Origin: Opitutales bacterium
Lineage (GTDB): Bacteria > Verrucomicrobiota > Verrucomicrobiia > Opitutales > UBA2987
Length of the DNA stretch: 8,710 nt
Assembly (NCBI GenBank): GCA_021772555.1
Contig: JAJFLT010000159.1
Coordinates: forward strand, 1 to 8,710
Direction of reading: 5' to 3'
Below the pieces are notes generated by a model. That model was not told the DNA's origin, made no database searches, and saw nothing but the letters and a program-made list of their open reading frames with translations. The position numbers and the translations under genes are program-made. Below are positions 7,114-8,710 of the stretch, one piece after another (the first letter of the stretch is position 1; every line of letters starts with the position of its first letter).

Positions 7114-8406
7114 ATGGCTCGCTCCACAAAAATGACCTTCTGTTCATTCTGCGGAAAATCGCAGAATGAAGTCCGCAAAATGATTGCCGGACCGGCCGGG
7201 GTTTACATTTGCGATTCCTGTGTCTCGGTCTGCAAAACCATCATCGACCGGGAGCTTCGCGCCCCCGAGGGAAAAGCCGAAACCGCCTTCAAGCTGATCA
7301 AGCCTTCCGAGATCAAGAAGTCGCTGGACGAATATATTATCGGGCAGGCCCAGGCCAAAAAGGTGCTCTCGGTGGCCGTTTACAACCATTACAAACGGCT
7401 CATGGCGGAAAAACCCATCGGCGGCATATCTCTCGGTGACCGCAAGGAGTTTGATGAAATCGAGATCGAAAAGAGCAACATTTTACTGGTGGGGCCGACC
7501 GGCAGTGGCAAAACTCTTTTAGCGAGAACTTTAGCCAACCTGCTCGAAGTGCCTTTTGCCATTACCGACGCCACCACGTTGACGGAGGCTGGTTATGTCG
7601 GCGAAGATGTCGAAAATATTGTTTTGCGGCTTTTGCAAGCCGCCAATTACGACGTCAAAAAAGCCGAATGCGGCATCATTTATGTCGATGAAATCGACAA
7701 GATCGGGCGCAAGACAGATAATGTTTCCATCACCCGTGATGTTTCCGGGGAAGGGGTCCAGCAGGCGCTGCTCAAGATTCTCGAAGGGACCGTTTGCAAT
7801 GTTCCTCCGCAGGGTGGGCGCAAGCATCCCAATCAGGAATACATCCAGGTCAACACGAGCAATATCCTCTTTATATGCGGCGGAGCCTTTGTCGGTTTGG
7901 GAAACCTTATTCGTCAACGAGTAGGGGTAAAAATTCTCGGCTACAATTCGGCCCGCGAGGAAGAACATCAGGAAAAAGACGACGGTGCACTGATGAAACG
8001 CATCGCTCCCGAAGACCTCGTGAAATTCGGCATGATCCCGGAATTTATCGGGCGCCTGCCGGTTATTTCGATCCTCAACGAATTGCGGGTTGAAGATCTC
8101 GAGAAAATCCTTCACAGCACCCGTAATGCCTTGGTCAAACAATACGGAAAATTGTTCGCCATGGAAGGGGCTCGCCTCAATTTTACCAAGGATGCTGTCC
8201 GCGCAGTGGCCGAGGAGGCCATGGAACTGAAGACTGGCGCGCGCGCGCTGCGCTCCATAATGGAAAGGCTCATGCTCGACATTATGTATGAAATTCCGCA
8301 CCTTGATAATATTGAAGAAGTGTCCATTACAAGGGCGGTGGTAGAAGGCAAACGCCAACCCAGATTGCGTAAAGTGGTTAAAAAAGTTGGCAAGGACGCC
8401 GCTTGA
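7114..8406 (+). CDS. clpX: ATP-dependent unfoldase ClpX (AAA+ subunit of ClpXP)
   Basis: A 430-residue AAA+ protein of normal length that binds tagged substrates, unfolds them with ATP and threads them into ClpP. The N-terminal zinc-binding domain has four cysteines (Cys10, Cys13, Cys33, Cys36). The AAA+ core shows Walker A GPTGSGKT (127-134), pore loop GYVG (160-163), Walker B IIYVDEID with Asp192-Glu193, the RKH pore loop (236-238), arginine finger in EFIGRLP (Arg314) and sensor 2 in GARALRS (Arg380). The ClpP-docking loop, IGF in E. coli, reads LGY here (275-277, within VKILGYNSA). ATG 7114 is chosen because clpP ends 12 bases earlier; an in-frame ATG at 7132 would begin just before the first cysteine. 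Neither start has a Shine-Dalgarno, so translation is probably coupled to clpP. Confidence 0.98.
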   Translation: MARSTKMTFCSFCGKSQNEVRKMIAGPAGVYICDSCVSVCKTIIDRELRAPEGKAETAFKLIKPSEIKKSLDEYIIGQAQAKKVLSVAVYNHYKRLMAEKPIGGISLGDRKEFDEIEIEKSNILLVGPTGSGKTLLARTLANLLEVPFAITDATTLTEAGYVGEDVENIVLRLLQAANYDVKKAECGIIYVDEIDKIGRKTDNVSITRDVSGEGVQQALLKILEGTVCNVPPQGGRKHPNQEYIQVNTSNILFICGGAFVGLGNLIRQRVGVKILGYNSAREEEHQEKDDGALMKRIAPEDLVKFGMIPEFIGRLPVISILNELRVEDLEKILHSTRNALVKQYGKLFAMEGARLNFTKDAVRAVAEEAMELKTGARALRSIMERLMLDIMYEIPHLDNIEEVSITRAVVEGKRQPRLRKVVKKVGKDAA

Positions 8407-8463
8407 GCGATTTCATTGGTTTTGCCTTGGTCAGCCTTACCCAAAACCGGATCGACTTGTTGC

Positions 8464-8710
8464 CTACCAGCGCCCGTGGCTACCCTTTTTGAGCGATTGT
8501 GTAAAGGCCACGATCAACCGAACACAATTTTCAATATCTTCCAGATCGACCAATTCGCTGGGCGTGTGCATGTAACGTAGCGGGATGGACAAAACTGCGG
8601 TGGCCACGCCGGCACGCCCGATTTGGATGGACCTGCCGTCAGTTCCAGTGGGACGTGGGTCCGCGTCCATCTGAATGGGAATAACTTCCTTTTTGGCGCA
8701 ATTAATCAGC
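8464..8710 (-). CDS. M42-family metallo-aminopeptidase, C-terminal part (5' end outside window)
   Basis: On the minus strand the frame is open from the window edge to the TAG at 8464-8466, about 81 residues. It reads VIPIQMDADPRPTGTDGR, then RAGVATAVLSIPLRYMHTP, then SELVDLEDIENCVRLIVAF. This is the C-terminal core of peptidase family M42 (glutamyl aminopeptidase, TET and FrvX-like proteins). The His in RYMHTP corresponds to a metal ligand of the two-metal site; the other ligands and catalytic Glu lie in the missing part. M42 enzymes form large dodecameric shells that remove N-terminal residues from short peptides in the cytoplasm. GTDGR stands where GTDA is common. The ATG at 8670 is internal. 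The gene converges on clpX with 57 bases between. Confidence 0.88.
   Translation of the reverse strand, partial: LINCAKKEVIPIQMDADPRPTGTDGRSIQIGRAGVATAVLSIPLRYMHTPSELVDLEDIENCVRLIVAFTQSLKKGSHGRW

Noticed and set aside
8238..8252. Short GC-alternating run in clpX
   Set aside because: It encodes the conserved sensor 2 region (TGARALRS) and reflects Ala/Arg codons, not a repeat element.
7531..8358. A 275-codon open frame antisense to clpX
   Set aside because: It lies wholly opposite a highly conserved clpX, has no recognisable domain, and is explained by clpX codon bias.
8418..8448. GGTTTTG...CAAAACC inverted repeat in the clpX / M42 convergent gap, considered as a bidirectional terminator
   Set aside because: The stem has only seven pairs, the loop is 17 bases, and there is no T-run on either strand, so position alone does not support the call.
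8387..8575. A 62-codon plus-strand open frame after clpX
   Set aside because: It overlaps the end of clpX and runs antisense into the M42 peptidase, with no ribosome binding site and no recognisable product.

Overview
The window looks like ordinary bacterial chromosome with two parts. The left part (1-4912) is a cell-surface or polysaccharide module: the 3' end of a class I SAM-dependent methyltransferase, then two tandem paralogous polytopic membrane proteins of the YfhO type. The right part (5003-8406) is the protein quality-control cluster tig-clpP-clpX. After it comes the 3' end of a convergent M42-family metallopeptidase gene. No RNA gene, mobile element, CRISPR array or prophage signature was seen.

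Organism: the tig-clpP-clpX order occurs in many bacteria. The N-terminus of the trigger factor, its unusual PPIase segment and the form of ClpP remind me of Verrucomicrobiota (Opitutae-like) or a related PVC lineage. This is an impression from memory, not a search result, and I hold it at about 0.4. Shine-Dalgarno use is patchy: strong before clpP, absent before clpX, weak before both membrane-protein genes.

Layout: methyltransferase (1-587, 5' end missing) overlaps or abuts yfhO-like gene 1 (571-2715). A 61-base gap with a small hairpin leads to yfhO-like gene 2 (2777-4912). A 90-base gap with a weak sigma70-like promoter precedes tig (5003-6319). The 161-base tig-clpP gap holds inverted repeats, including a degenerate CIRCE-like element and two mutually exclusive hairpins, and ends in a clean ribosome binding site for a TTG-initiated clpP (6481-7101). 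clpX (7114-8406) follows after 12 bases. A 57-base convergent gap separates clpX from the M42 peptidase on the minus strand (8464-8710, continuing out of the window). No stretch over 300 bases lacks a gene.

How the genes may work together: trigger factor receives nascent chains at the ribosome, and ClpX unfolds tagged or damaged proteins into the ClpP chamber. An M42 aminopeptidase could trim resulting peptides, but its convergent position argues against co-regulation. The methyltransferase and YfhO-like proteins probably modify or build a surface glycan or glycolipid; the substrate cannot be read from the sequence. The best leads are the tandem YfhO-like pair, the altered ClpP-docking tripeptide of ClpX (LGY instead of IGF), and the structured clpP leader. 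I found no convincing evidence of a wholly new system.
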